Shown: piece after piece, positions 15,612-24,663 of the stretch
How the letters are laid out: each line of letters begins with the position of its first letter
How positions within the stretch are numbered: position 1 is the first letter of the stretch
Assembly: GCA_031363945.1 (NCBI GenBank)
Contig: JANLVJ010000065.1
Location: 62,001-126,000, forward strand
DNA from: JANLVJ01 sp031363945
GTDB taxonomy: Bacteria > Bacteroidota > Bacteroidia > Sphingobacteriales > Sphingobacteriaceae
Length of the DNA stretch: 64,000 bases
Reading direction: 5' to 3'
Made by a program: the position numbers and the translations under genes
Notes under the pieces: model-generated
Database searches by the model: none
Told to the model about the DNA's origin: nothing
Seen by the model: only the letters and a program-made list of their open reading frames with translations

Positions 15612-18527
15612 ATGAAATATAAATTACTACAATTCAGTATTTTAACACTCTTATATTCGCTTTTTTCATTAACTACTTCAGCACAATTTATTGACTATGG
15701 TCAAAACCCAATCGGGCTACACTGGCAGCAAATCAATACCCCCCATATACAGTTAATTTTTCCTGAAAACTTTAAAAAAGAAGGTTCAAGAATGGCTGGA
15801 GTACTTGAAAAAATCTATTCTTTTGAAAATCATTCTTTGAAGGTTTCAACAAAACCTATCTCTGTGATTCTTCAAAACCAGCAGGTAGAATCGAATGGCT
15901 TTGTATTACTTGCCCCTAGGAGATCAGAGTTTTTTACAAGCCCCCCCCAGGATATGGAGCCTACCGATTGGTTGAATAGTCTGGCAGTTCACGAAATGCG
16001 GCACGTTGCCCAGGAAGATAAAGTCTTTGGCGGTAATCGCATCCAGCTATTCGAATCAATTCAATTAGGGGTCTTCGGAATAGTATTTCCATCCTGGTTT
16101 TTTGAGGGCGATGCGGTCGGGATGGAGACTGCTTTAACCGCTACCGGTAGGGGCAGACTGCCCTCTTTTGAACGCGAGTTAAGGACGAATTTACTCAGCG
16201 GAAAAGACTACTCTTACTCAAAAAATTACCTCGGATCATTGAAAGATAATGTACCCGATTATTACCGTCTTGGATACTTTATGGTAACCAAAATTCGCCG
16301 TGATTATGGCGATTCAGTATTCAATCTGATTTACCGCCGGGCTCTTCGTCTGACACCCTGGCCCCTGTCTTCAGCCCTGAAAAAATATACTGGTTTTACG
16401 ACTCCTCAGTTCTACCATCAGACAATGAATGAGCTGGAAAAAAAATGGTCTTATCAGGATCAGGAAAAAAAGGCAGAAAACTATACATCATTAAATAGGC
16501 GCCGCGATTCTATTTACTCAAATTACCTCTTGCCCCATTTATATTTAAAAGACCAGCTTGTATGTCTGAAAACAGGTCGAGATAAAACGGATGCTTTCTA
16601 CCTGTTAAATATAAAAACCGGGCATGAAAAATTATTATTTAAAATCGGGCATCAGCTGGTCTCGCACTTTGACCTGGCCCAAAATGAACTCATCTGGGAT
16701 GAAGAACGCTTCGATCCCCGTTATGCATACCGAACTTATTCAGTGATCATGCATTATAATCTGGTCACCGGAATAAAACAACAACTGACCCATAGCTCAA
16801 GGTTATTTGCTCCATCGCTTTCGCCTGACGGAAGCCAGTTTGTAGCAGTTATGACTGATCAGCATAATCAGATTACATTAAATCTTTACCATACAGCTGA
16901 TGGTTCTTTCATAAGATCTCTGGCAAATGAAGAAAATTATTACTTTCAGACACCTCGTTTTGACCTTACAGGTCATAAAATAATTACCGTTGCTGTTAAT
17001 AACCGGGGTAAGGCGATATATAGCTATGATCTTGATAGTAATACCCATCGTTTACGGAGTTTATTCTCATTCATTGAAATTACCCGCCCGTCATTCACCC
17101 ATACAGGTACAATATTATATGTTTCGGCTGCTGATGGGGTTGATGATATTTTTGAACTTAACCAGGCGACAGGCCTAACAAGACAAATAAGTAATTCAAG
17201 ATTTGGCGCCTATAACCCATATGAAAAAGATGGCATTGTGTATTTTAACTTGTTTGGGCTTAGGGGTCAGAATATAGCTACCCTGGATATAGAAAAACAG
17301 AGAGAAAAAAATCTGGTTACTAAGTCAAATTTTATCGATTACTATGCTCCTTTGGTCAAGCGTGAAGCTGGTGGTTCTATTTTTAAAGAACAACGCAGTA
17401 ATTCGGCAAATGATCAGAAATTCATTGCTGACAGTTTATTGATTGCTGAAAGTGATACTACCCAAAGTAAAGTACTTTACGAACAAAAACCTTATCATGA
17501 GATTGAACACTTTTTTTATTTTCATAGTCTCTTGCCAGACGTACAGGGGGCAAACCTGAACTCAACAAACTTTCTGTCGGGGGTAAAAATTCTTTCAACA
17601 AATAAATTAAACACGACTCAAACGTATGCTGGTATCTATTATGCCAATGGTAGTAATAGTGCTGTTTACCAGGCGGGATTTACTTATAAACGATACTACC
17701 CTTATATAACGGCGAATTTTGTCGATAGCAGGCGCTTTAGCACGGCATCAGGAAAAAGTAAAGCGGGAGTTATCACCTATTATCCATTCTCTTATCGTGA
17801 GGCCAGGTACAATCTAGGGCTGCAGGTACCCTTAAATTTCATCATCGGTAATCAGGCTCTTTCGGTCATACCCCAGATAAATACCAGCTATATAAGAAAT
17901 GGTGATCCAACGATAAAACTCTCAAGCTTTAATCGTACGCTGGCGTTTCCAATGCATTATTCAATTTACCTTTCTCGCAATATGCTCATAGCAGCCCGGG
18001 ATCTGTATCCACTCTGGGGTCAGAATGCCGATTTTGAATTTGAAAACCTACCCTTTACGACCATTGAAAAAGGACGTCTGTTTTACATGAATTCACTGTT
18101 TTACCTACCGGGCTTGTTTAATCACCATAGTTTGCAGGCAGGCTTCAGCTATCAGCAAAATATAGGTGTTTATAAAAATGACCGTCTGATCAATGAAATC
18201 AGTGGTTATGCTTTTCTAGAGCCAAATAAGCTAAAAAACACTTTCTTCCTGAATTACTATTTACCTCTGGCCTATCCAGACCTGCAAATTTCTAGCCTTG
18301 CTTATATTCGAAAGATCCAGGCTGGTGTATTTTTAAATGAGCAAAACCTTGGACAAAGCTCCGACCCCCTTTTTAAAAGGCATCAAAGTTTTGGTTTCGA
18401 TGTGCGTATTGACTGTAATTTATTGAGGTACTATCTACCCGTATTTCAGATTGGAACCAGAGCGATTATTCTAGAAAATAATTTCAGATCACCCAAATTT
18501 CAGTTAGTTTTAAATTATACGATCTAA
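15612..18527 (+). CDS. Gluzincin-like metallopeptidase domain + beta-propeller + C-terminal outer-membrane barrel protein
   Basis: A 971-residue exported protein with a signal peptide (1-24, ending T-S-A-Q). Residues 30-280 resemble a peptidase MA-like/gluzincin domain: H127-E-M-R-H131 forms an HExxH helix, and E165 in W-F-F-E-G-D-A lies 34 residues later as a probable third zinc ligand. Residues about 300-580 show repeated WD40/TolB-like blades (S-P-D-G-S-Q-F, F-T-H-T-G-T-I-L-Y-V). From about 640 to the end, alternating aromatic-rich strands end in L-V-L-N-Y-T-I, which fits an outer-membrane barrel. I infer a surface-anchored or periplasm-facing protease; the function is not established. A LapA-like gene follows after 2 bp. 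Confidence 0.75.
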   Translation: MKYKLLQFSILTLLYSLFSLTTSAQFIDYGQNPIGLHWQQINTPHIQLIFPENFKKEGSRMAGVLEKIYSFENHSLKVSTKPISVILQNQQVESNGFVLLAPRRSEFFTSPPQDMEPTDWLNSLAVHEMRHVAQEDKVFGGNRIQLFESIQLGVFGIVFPSWFFEGDAVGMETALTATGRGRLPSFERELRTNLLSGKDYSYSKNYLGSLKDNVPDYYRLGYFMVTKIRRDYGDSVFNLIYRRALRLTPWPLSSALKKYTGFTTPQFYHQTMNELEKKWSYQDQEKKAENYTSLNRRRDSIYSNYLLPHLYLKDQLVCLKTGRDKTDAFYLLNIKTGHEKLLFKIGHQLVSHFDLAQNELIWDEERFDPRYAYRTYSVIMHYNLVTGIKQQLTHSSRLFAPSLSPDGSQFVAVMTDQHNQITLNLYHTADGSFIRSLANEENYYFQTPRFDLTGHKIITVAVNNRGKAIYSYDLDSNTHRLRSLFSFIEITRPSFTHTGTILYVSAADGVDDIFELNQATGLTRQISNSRFGAYNPYEKDGIVYFNLFGLRGQNIATLDIEKQREKNLVTKSNFIDYYAPLVKREAGGSIFKEQRSNSANDQKFIADSLLIAESDTTQSKVLYEQKPYHEIEHFFYFHSLLPDVQGANLNSTNFLSGVKILSTNKLNTTQTYAGIYYANGSNSAVYQAGFTYKRYYPYITANFVDSRRFSTASGKSKAGVITYYPFSYREARYNLGLQVPLNFIIGNQALSVIPQINTSYIRNGDPTIKLSSFNRTLAFPMHYSIYLSRNMLIAARDLYPLWGQNADFEFENLPFTTIEKGRLFYMNSLFYLPGLFNHHSLQAGFSYQQNIGVYKNDRLINEISGYAFLEPNKLKNTFFLNYYLPLAYPDLQISSLAYIRKIQAGVFLNEQNLGQSSDPLFKRHQSFGFDVRIDCNLLRYYLPVFQIGTRAIILENNFRSPKFQLVLNYTI

Positions 18528-18529
18528 CA

Positions 18530-18859
18530 ATGAATGTGAAATTAATATTTGTCGTCATCGCAACAGTCATACTTACTGTTTTCTTTATGCAAAATGCTGA
18601 AAGGGTACAAGTTAATTTCTTTTTTTCAACCATTCAAGTATCAAAACTTGCGTTATTGCCTGGTCTGGCAGTTGCTGGTTTTCTAATTGGATTTATAGTA
18701 GGCAGAAGTGGCAGATCCCGAGCAGCACGGCGCCGTGAACTTTTATATGCAGAGCGTGAACAGGCCTTTCATAATCAATCAAATAATCAGCAATCAGACA
18801 GGCAACAAAACTTACCGGGCAAAAACCTTAGCCAGGAAGATCAGGACTACCTTAATTGA
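18530..18859 (+). CDS. LapA-domain (DUF1049-like) small membrane protein
   Basis: A 109-residue inner-membrane protein with two hydrophobic helices (about 4-22 and 38-62). Between them is the F-F-M-Q-N-A-E-R-V-Q-V-N-F-F segment typical of the lipopolysaccharide assembly protein A domain. A charged, Gln-rich cytoplasmic tail follows (about 63-109). LapA/LapB homologues in Enterobacteria tune LPS synthesis through LpxC; that role is only suggestive here. It starts 2 bp after the 971-residue protein and is almost certainly co-transcribed. Confidence 0.78.
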   Translation: MNVKLIFVVIATVILTVFFMQNAERVQVNFFFSTIQVSKLALLPGLAVAGFLIGFIVGRSGRSRAARRRELLYAEREQAFHNQSNNQQSDRQQNLPGKNLSQEDQDYLN

Positions 18860-18892
18860 AATTTAGCTCAGCTTAATCAGGGCTTATAGTTT

Positions 18893-19230
18893 TTACAGGC
18901 AGGTATTGTTTTCAAAATCTTCTGGCTGAAGATTTGCCGATGACAACAAAATAATATTGTAGACAAGGCCAACAGTAACAATATAAAGTATGATGGCCGT
19001 CTCAGCACGGTAACTTAACAGCCAGTGTGTAAATCTGTTATTTTCACCAAAAAGCTTCAGACTGGCAAAAATGGCAACTAGCAGATTTGTAAGAATCGTA
19101 AAAAAATAAAAAAAACGAATGATGATTTCTCCAACATCTGCTTTTCTGTTCCCAATCATTAAAACTAGCTGAGTTGAAACTGCGAACCAGCCCGGTAAAA
19201 AAATTATTAAAAGAACCAGATTTTTAAACG
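18893..19230 (-). pseudogene. Truncated Pr6Pr-family membrane protein remnant
   Basis: On the reverse strand an open stretch encodes G-W-F-A, then G-N-R-K-A-D-V-G-E-I-I-I-R-F, then F-F-T-I-L-T-N-L-L-V-A, then A-I-I-L-Y-I-V-T-V-G-L-V-Y-N-I-I-L. This order matches the first half of Pr6Pr-family six-helix membrane proteins. The frame is open from 19230, but its only ATG (19159) is inside the first helix, so the normal N-terminus lacks a start. The frame stops at 18893 right after the V-Y-N-x-I-L motif, so the second half of a roughly 200-residue family is absent. I read it as a decayed gene; a shortened 88-residue product from 19159 is the alternative. Confidence 0.55.
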
Positions 19231-19242
19231 TTACATGTATGT

Positions 19243-19590
19243 TTAAAGAGGTCTGTTTTGAAATTGAATCAGAACCCTTTTAACAAACTTGTAGTCATCT
19301 AAGCTCGCCACAGTCAAGTGATGATTTTGTGCAATGGCAAAAATACTTGAATCAAGCTCTGACAACTCAAAGTTAAATCGCAATGGTTGTTTGGAATTGT
19401 CTTCTGCCCGTTTGGCTGAAGAAAAATGAATTTTAAGGTCCAAGGAACTAATCCAGATTCTGATAATTCTTGCAGGGATATACCCTTTTTGAATATATTC
19501 AAGGATCGTATCAAACTGCGAGTAAAAAACAGCATGATCAGGAGCATCAGCAATTAATTCCAGATTTAAGATTTGTTCGAGCGTTTTCAT
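19243..19590 (-). CDS. Hypothetical protein
   Basis: A 115-residue soluble protein, not recognised. There is no signal peptide or membrane helix. The N-terminus is helical and acidic (E-Q-I-L-N-L-E-L-I-A-D). A mixed strand-rich region follows (I-R-I-W-I-S-S-L-D-L-K-I-H-F), ending in R-V-L-I-Q-F. It sits between the Pr6Pr remnant and another orphan gene on the same strand. The frame is complete with a plausible ATG, but the gene could be lineage-restricted or spurious. Confidence 0.5.
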   Translation of the reverse strand: MKTLEQILNLELIADAPDHAVFYSQFDTILEYIQKGYIPARIIRIWISSLDLKIHFSSAKRAEDNSKQPLRFNFELSELDSSIFAIAQNHHLTVASLDDYKFVKRVLIQFQNRPL

Positions 19591-19720
19591 ATGAACCAGT
19601 GTTCTAATCTACTGATTTTGCTTATCATATCTACGTCTTTACCTGTTTGAAGTTGAAGTTTCTATCAATAAATAGTTTATTTAAGTATTAAGTTATTGTT
19701 CCTGACAGAACCGGTTCACT

Positions 19721-20161
19721 TCAGAACCAACCCCCTTTTGACTGGTATGTGCCGTCCATTACCAGCGGTAAATTATCATCAATCCACAGCATGAAAAGAG
19801 AATGAAGATATTCAACCTGTTCCTGGTCTGCTTGTAATGAAGTGGTGTGGTCAGCAAAAGCATGATGTGCTTTTAACCAGCTTTCTCCGAGTGTTTGAAA
19901 TTTTATAGAAATTTTAATCAAGAATGCAGCACGCAGATCTATAGGAAAAAATGCCATAAAAAATTCTACATGATCAACTCTTTTAGCAGTTGCACGCTTC
20001 ATTACCTGTCTGGTTAAAAAATACCGTCCAAAACTATTTTGCTCATCACTGATAACGCCATAATTAAGTCCTGAAATTTCAAATACAACTTTGTCAACTG
20101 CCCGTGCAAGTTCGGGATGTTCTACTGATAATAATTCTGATAAATCATGGATGGTTTCCAT
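19721..20161 (-). CDS. Hypothetical protein
   Basis: A 146-residue soluble protein, not recognised. It is predicted mainly helical, with a conserved-looking aromatic and acidic C-terminus (M-L-W-I-D-D-N-L-P-L-V-M-D-G-T-Y-Q-S-K-G-G-W-F). There is no signal peptide or membrane segment. The composition looks like a real folded protein rather than a shadow frame. It is transcribed in the same direction as the 115-residue orphan, 130 bp away, so a two-gene unit is possible. Confidence 0.55.
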   Translation of the reverse strand: METIHDLSELLSVEHPELARAVDKVVFEISGLNYGVISDEQNSFGRYFLTRQVMKRATAKRVDHVEFFMAFFPIDLRAAFLIKISIKFQTLGESWLKAHHAFADHTTSLQADQEQVEYLHSLFMLWIDDNLPLVMDGTYQSKGGWF

Positions 20162-20381
20162 ACGGGATTGTTTTTTTAGTGGTTTACGTAGGGAGTAAAA
20201 TCTATGTTACACGTTAGCTATGTAAAATTTTCATAATAATTCATTTTATTTCTAGTGTAGTATTCCAGATTATTTGGAATAAGTTTAATTGCCAATAAAT
20301 GAAAGATTGAGAAACAGAACTGCTTGCCCAATAAAGCGCAAATATTCGAGTATAAAATGCAGCAGGATATTTTGCTCTTTA

Positions 20382-20389
20382 TATATTTG
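20382..20389 (+). promoter_or_regulatory. Candidate -7 promoter element (TATATTTG) for tRNA-Gly
   Basis: TATATTTG matches TAnnTTTG and ends 14 bp before the tRNA 5' end, the distance expected for a tRNA transcription start a few bases upstream of the mature end. A TTTG lies at 20371-20374, but it is too close to be a -33 box. Confidence 0.5.
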
Positions 20390-20403
20390 CGAATAAATTA
20401 TAT

Positions 20404-20476
20404 GCGAAAGTAGCTCAGTTGGTAGAGCACAAGCTTCCCAAGCTTGGGGTCGCGGGTTCGACTCCCGTCTTTCGCT
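20404..20476 (+). tRNA. tRNA-Gly (anticodon CCC)
   Basis: A full cloverleaf can be drawn: acceptor GCGAAAG paired with CTTTCGC, D arm GCTC/GAGC, anticodon stem CAAGC/GCTTG with loop TTCCCAA (anticodon CCC), and T arm GCGGG/CCCGT with a TTCGACT loop. The discriminator is T, and no CCA is encoded (TCATT follows), so CCA is added by enzyme. The lipoprotein gene starts 19 bp after the tRNA end. Confidence 0.97.
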
Positions 20477-20495
20477 CATTGCTTACCCTAGATAT

Positions 20496-20957
20496 ATGCG
20501 TAAACTATTTACTTTATTTCTCCTGTTAGCACCTCTTGCCATAGCCTGTAATAACCATAGAAACTCATCAAAAGTTATTTCAGTCCAGGAGTATAAAAAG
20601 ATGTTTGCCCTGGCAGGCTGTTATTCTTCTGTTACTGGAAAAGATACGTTCAACTTAAAACTGGTAGTTTCTTCTGATACAGTAAACGGAAAACTATCCT
20701 ATAAATTTGATCAGAAAGATAATCTGAAGGGTGATATTCAGGGCAGGCTACAAGGTGATACCTTGCTGGCTGATTATAAGTTCATGTCTGAAGGAAAAAT
20801 TTCTATCCGGCAGGTGACGTTTTTAATGAAAGACAGTACGGCAATGGAGGGATATGGGGCAATGGTAGACAAGAATGGTGAAATGGTCTTTAAAAACTTA
20901 AATCAGCTGAGCTTTGGAAAAGGGCTGATTTTGAAAAAGATCAACTGCATGCAATAG
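20496..20957 (+). CDS. Small putative lipoprotein
   Basis: A 153-residue exported protein with a lipoprotein signal: a positively charged start, a hydrophobic run, and lipobox L-A-I-A-C18. The mature part is about 135 residues, strand-rich, with a G-C-Y-S-S-V-T-G-K-D-T-F-N-L-K-L start like other Bacteroidota lipoproteins that look like small barrel or sandwich domains. The function is unknown. It lies directly after tRNA-Gly and may share its transcript. Confidence 0.75.
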   Translation: MRKLFTLFLLLAPLAIACNNHRNSSKVISVQEYKKMFALAGCYSSVTGKDTFNLKLVVSSDTVNGKLSYKFDQKDNLKGDIQGRLQGDTLLADYKFMSEGKISIRQVTFLMKDSTAMEGYGAMVDKNGEMVFKNLNQLSFGKGLILKKINCMQ

Positions 20958-21017
20958 GTCTGCCTGGCCCGAGGATCAAATTACCTGATTTCCAATATAT
21001 TGCAGATAGATGATTAA

Positions 21018-21385
21018 ATCAGGTATCTTAATAACGAGCTCGAAAACAAAGAGATTCTGATGAAAAAGGCTCGTCTAAGACAAGAAGCCAATCTTGTAGC
21101 TCAATACCGGATATTAAAATTCCAATGGTTTTTCATTACTGCAATTGTTTTGATATTGGTACTGGCACTTCCCTTGGTTTTTCTGCTTTACAAGAACCAG
21201 CAAGAGAAGCAGACTTCACTTATCGATTTAACCGGCTGAATTTCAGGATACAGCTTTTAAATGAAAATCTCGAATCACTCGTTGAATCAAGAACAGCATA
21301 ACTTACTGAAAAAAAGGATATTATCTCTGACAGTTTACTAAATGTAGTTTGTCTGAAGGTAAAAGGATGGTTAATTTTGAATTAA
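21018..21385 (+). pseudogene. Decayed sensor histidine kinase fragment (membrane helix and coiled-coil linker)
   Basis: Two adjacent frames hold pieces of one protein. Frame 1 (open from 21018, stop at 21237-21239) encodes charged helix residues, one strong membrane helix (F-F-I-T-A-I-V-L-I-L-V-L-A-L) and L-L-Y-K-N-Q-Q-E-K-Q. The other frame, readable from about 21200, gives L-L-N-E-N-L-E-S-L-V-E-S-R-T-A, then a TAA, then L-T-E-K-K-D-I-I. The L-N-x-x-L-E-x-L-V-E-x-R-T motif is the linker that precedes HisKA or response domains in Bacteroidota TPR/7TMR kinases. A frameshift near 21190-21210 plus the TAA and missing ends make this a remnant. It fills most of the 20958-21411 gap. Confidence 0.6.
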
Positions 21386-21411
21386 TGCATTAATCAACAA
21401 TTGAATTTTTT

Positions 21412-22146
21412 TTAGTTCTGATGAATATCACCACCACTGCTTTTATCTTTCGTAATTACCCCAGGATTGCCATTATAGGTGATATCTCCACCACTACTCG
21501 CTGTTGCTTTCAATGACTTATTAACAGTTATCTTTATATCTGAACCACTGCTGGCATCCAGGGTACTTGAATCTGTTACTAAACCTATAGCCTTGACATC
21601 TGCCCCACTTGAGGCCGAACCAATAAAATTTGTTGCTGTTCCTTTTAATTGAGCATCTGAACCACTACTTACCTCACAGTTGAGGTTTTTACAGGTAATA
21701 TCCATGCTTATGTTAGCACCTGAGCTTGCACTTAAGCTCAGATTTGTGGCATTGAATTTTGTCTGTCCAAAAATATCGGAGCCACTTGAGGCATTGATAT
21801 TATTTAATTCTTTTGCTGTGACATAAACTTTCATTTTATTGTTTATTTGGATACTGAAAAGGCGAAAACCCTCTTTGTGTTTATAATAAATCTTCAGTAT
21901 CCCATTTTCAACTTCTGTTCGGATATTTTTTATAGATTTCTGGCTACTGACCACTTCAACATGTTCTGTATTTCCCTGACTGATGTAGACATCTACCCCT
22001 GTACTAGCGCTGATTCCTGTAAAATGATCAACGGTTCTAATCTCATGCACCACTGAACTGCTATCACGATCAAAATTCTTATAATGACAGGCAGATAGCA
22101 GGTGAACCTGCAGAAGTAACAATATAACAAGGGTATTACGTTTCAT
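21412..22146 (-). CDS. GIN-domain (DUF2807) lipoprotein
   Basis: A 244-residue putative lipoprotein (lipobox L-L-S-A-C20) matching the 'head GIN' domain of Bacteroidota, originally described as putative autotransporter adhesin-like. The signature F-T-G-I-S-A-S-T-G-V-D-V-Y-I-S-Q-G lies near residue 42. The C-terminal half is built from repeated units ending in S-S-G-S/A/G-D/N (SSGSD, SSGAN, SSGSD, SSGAD, SSGSD, SSGGD, SSGGD) spaced by about 17-24 residues, which fits a right-handed beta-helix. It is probably on the periplasmic or outer face of the outer membrane; the function is unknown. Confidence 0.88.
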   Translation of the reverse strand: MKRNTLVILLLLQVHLLSACHYKNFDRDSSSVVHEIRTVDHFTGISASTGVDVYISQGNTEHVEVVSSQKSIKNIRTEVENGILKIYYKHKEGFRLFSIQINNKMKVYVTAKELNNINASSGSDIFGQTKFNATNLSLSASSGANISMDITCKNLNCEVSSGSDAQLKGTATNFIGSASSGADVKAIGLVTDSSTLDASSGSDIKITVNKSLKATASSGGDITYNGNPGVITKDKSSGGDIHQN

Positions 22147-22270
22147 ATTATCGGGTTTTTAGTCGTTATTTCTCATATGACACTCATTTATGTTTACAGG
22201 TTACCTAATGTATTCAAAAAAAAGGCCACCGAAATGGCAGCCCGTTAAATATTGTAATTTTTAATTAGCC

Positions 22271-24643
22271 TTAAGAACCGCAGGCTTCACAACTACCATC
22301 AATCGGGCAGGCCAAACCATCCGGTACTTCCTCATCTGGTGAGATGGTAGCAGGAATAACTGGTTCAAGCATTTGCCCGGCTTGTTTTTCGATCGTGAAC
22401 TTTACGGCCTGGGTGGCTGCCTGTGTACGCAGATAGTACATACCTGTTTTCAGACCTTTCTTCCAGGCGTAAAAATGCATTGAAGTCAGCTTCGAAGTCG
22501 TAGGCTCCTGAATGAAAAGATTCAATGACTGTGACTGACAGATATATGCGCCCCTGTCAGCGGCCATATCAATCAGACTCCGCTGTTTAATTTCCCAGAC
22601 AGTCTTATAAAGTTCTTTTATGTCTTCAGGAATTTCCTTTATATGCTGTATTGAACCATTGGCTTCGATGATAGAGTTTTTCATGGTTGAATCCCAAAGG
22701 TTCAGCGTTGCCAGATCGCGGAGCAAATGCTTGTTGACAACTACAAACTCACCCGAAAGCACACGGCGAGTATAAATATTAGAGGTATAGGGCTCAAAGC
22801 ACTCATTATTGCCAAGAATCTGCGAAGTTGAAGCTGTTGGCATTGGCGCTATCAGCAAAGAGTTACGCACACCATATTTCTTAATCTCACCTCTGAGTGT
22901 ATCCCAGTCCCAACGCTTGGTTGGAATTACATTCCACATATCGAATTGAAGTACTCCTTTTGACATTGGTGAGCCTTCGTAAGTCTGGTAGGCTCCATCG
23001 CGTTCGGCCAGATGAACTGATGCTTTTAAAGCAGCGAAGTACATGGTTTCAGCTATCTCAATATTCATCAGTTTTGAAGCATCGCTGTCAAATGCCTGAC
23101 GCATCAGGATAAAGACATCAGCCAAACCCTGGATACCCAAACCGACTGGCCTGTTGCGCATATTTGAGTACTGTGCTTCTTCAACAGGATAATAGTTTTC
23201 ATCGATAATCTTGTTCAGGTTGATAGTGGCCTGGAAAGTTACCTCATATAATTTCTGGTGATCAAATTCACGGTTGGTTACAAAACGGGGTAAAGCAATT
23301 GAAGCAAGATTACAAACAGCAACTTCTTCGGGAGAAGTATACTCAATGATTTCAGTACATAGATTAGAGCTCTTGATTGTTCCCAGATTTTGCTGATTTG
23401 ACTTTCTATTGGCTGCATCTTTATAAAGAAGATAAGGAGTGCCTGTTTCAATTTGTGAATTGATGATGGCATACCATAGCTCCTGAGCCTTTATAACTTT
23501 ACGGGCGCGTCCTTCTTTTTCATAATTTTCGTAAAGGGTTTTGAAATTATCACCCCAACAGTCAGCAAGACCTGGCGATTCATGAGGGCAAAATAAACTC
23601 CAGTCACCATTTGCTTCAACCCTCTCCATAAATAGATCGGGAATCCAGAGTGCGTAAAATAAATCACGTGCCCTGTTTTCTTCTTTTCCATGGTTCTTTT
23701 TTAGATCAAGAAACTCGAATACATCGGCATGCCATGGCTCAAGGTATATAGCAAATGCTCCTTTACGTTTTCCCCCACCCTGATCTACATAACGGGCTGT
23801 ATCATTAAATACTTTCAACATTGGAACAATACCATTACTGGTGCCATTAGTTCCACCTATATATGAACCGGTTGCACGAATATTATGGATACTCAGACCA
23901 ATACCACCTGCCGACTGAGAAATTTTAGCAGTCTGCTTCAATGTATCATAGATACCCTCTATACTGTCATCTTTCATCGTTAGTAAAAAGCACGATGACA
24001 TTTGAGGTTTAGGCGTTCCGGCATTAAATAAAGTAGGAGTAGCATGGGTGAACCAACGTTCAGAAAGCAGATCATATGTTTTTATGACTGACGCGAGGTC
24101 ATTTTTATGGATGCCAACGGCTACCCGCATATACATATGCTGTGGGCGTTCTACAATCTGTCCATTTAATTTCAGCAGGTAAGAACGCTCAAGCGTCTTG
24201 AAGCCAAAATAATCAAATGAAAAATCCCTGTCATAAATAATATGTGAATCAAGAAGCTCTGCATTTTTTTCAATAATCTCCCAGACATCATCCGCCAGCA
24301 GAGGTGCAGCCAGTTGTGACTTTGGATCTACATAAACATACAGGGCACGCATAGTTGCCGAGAATGATTTTGTGGTATTCTTGTGAAGGTTAGAAACTGC
24401 AATCCTTGAAGCAAGAAGAGCATAATCAGGATGCCTTGTAGTTAGAGAGGCAGCAGTTTCAGCGGCCAGGTTATCAAGCTCACTTGTCGTTACGCCATCG
24501 TATAAACCCTCGATAACTTTTTTGGCCACGTCGACCGGGTCAACAAGCTGTGGATTCAGGCCGTAGCACAACTTCTCAATACGGGCTGTAATTTTGTCAA
24601 ATTTTACCGTTTCAGTTCTGCCATCTCTTTTTATTACAAACAT
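22271..24643 (-). CDS. nrdA: Ribonucleoside-diphosphate reductase, alpha subunit (class Ia)
   Basis: The 790-residue large subunit reduces NDPs to dNDPs. An N-terminal ATP-cone (about 1-90) gives allosteric control by ATP/dATP. Catalytic cysteines are seen in M-S-S-C-F-L-L, S-S-N-L-C-T-E-I (thiyl radical site) and V-A-V-C-N-L-A-S. Tyr-Tyr of the radical relay is in G-M-Y-Y-L-R. The tail has three Cys (C-P-I-D-G-S-C-E-A-C-G-S) for re-reduction by thioredoxin. It is second in the nrdB-nrdA operon with a 20-bp gap. Confidence 0.97.
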   Translation of the reverse strand: MFVIKRDGRTETVKFDKITARIEKLCYGLNPQLVDPVDVAKKVIEGLYDGVTTSELDNLAAETAASLTTRHPDYALLASRIAVSNLHKNTTKSFSATMRALYVYVDPKSQLAAPLLADDVWEIIEKNAELLDSHIIYDRDFSFDYFGFKTLERSYLLKLNGQIVERPQHMYMRVAVGIHKNDLASVIKTYDLLSERWFTHATPTLFNAGTPKPQMSSCFLLTMKDDSIEGIYDTLKQTAKISQSAGGIGLSIHNIRATGSYIGGTNGTSNGIVPMLKVFNDTARYVDQGGGKRKGAFAIYLEPWHADVFEFLDLKKNHGKEENRARDLFYALWIPDLFMERVEANGDWSLFCPHESPGLADCWGDNFKTLYENYEKEGRARKVIKAQELWYAIINSQIETGTPYLLYKDAANRKSNQQNLGTIKSSNLCTEIIEYTSPEEVAVCNLASIALPRFVTNREFDHQKLYEVTFQATINLNKIIDENYYPVEEAQYSNMRNRPVGLGIQGLADVFILMRQAFDSDASKLMNIEIAETMYFAALKASVHLAERDGAYQTYEGSPMSKGVLQFDMWNVIPTKRWDWDTLRGEIKKYGVRNSLLIAPMPTASTSQILGNNECFEPYTSNIYTRRVLSGEFVVVNKHLLRDLATLNLWDSTMKNSIIEANGSIQHIKEIPEDIKELYKTVWEIKQRSLIDMAADRGAYICQSQSLNLFIQEPTTSKLTSMHFYAWKKGLKTGMYYLRTQAATQAVKFTIEKQAGQMLEPVIPATISPDEEVPDGLACPIDGSCEACGS

Positions 24644-24663
24644 CTTTTTCTTGCGTTAAGGTC

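Noticed and set aside
21412..22146. Tandem repeats in the GIN lipoprotein gene as a DNA repeat array
   Set aside because: The periodicity is at the protein level (SSG-D units) with variable spacing and divergent DNA, as expected for a beta-helix.
22215..22250. Hairpin GGCCACC...GGCAGCC downstream of nrdA
   Set aside because: Only a 4-bp perfect stem (GCCA/TGGC) with mismatches; too weak to call a terminator.
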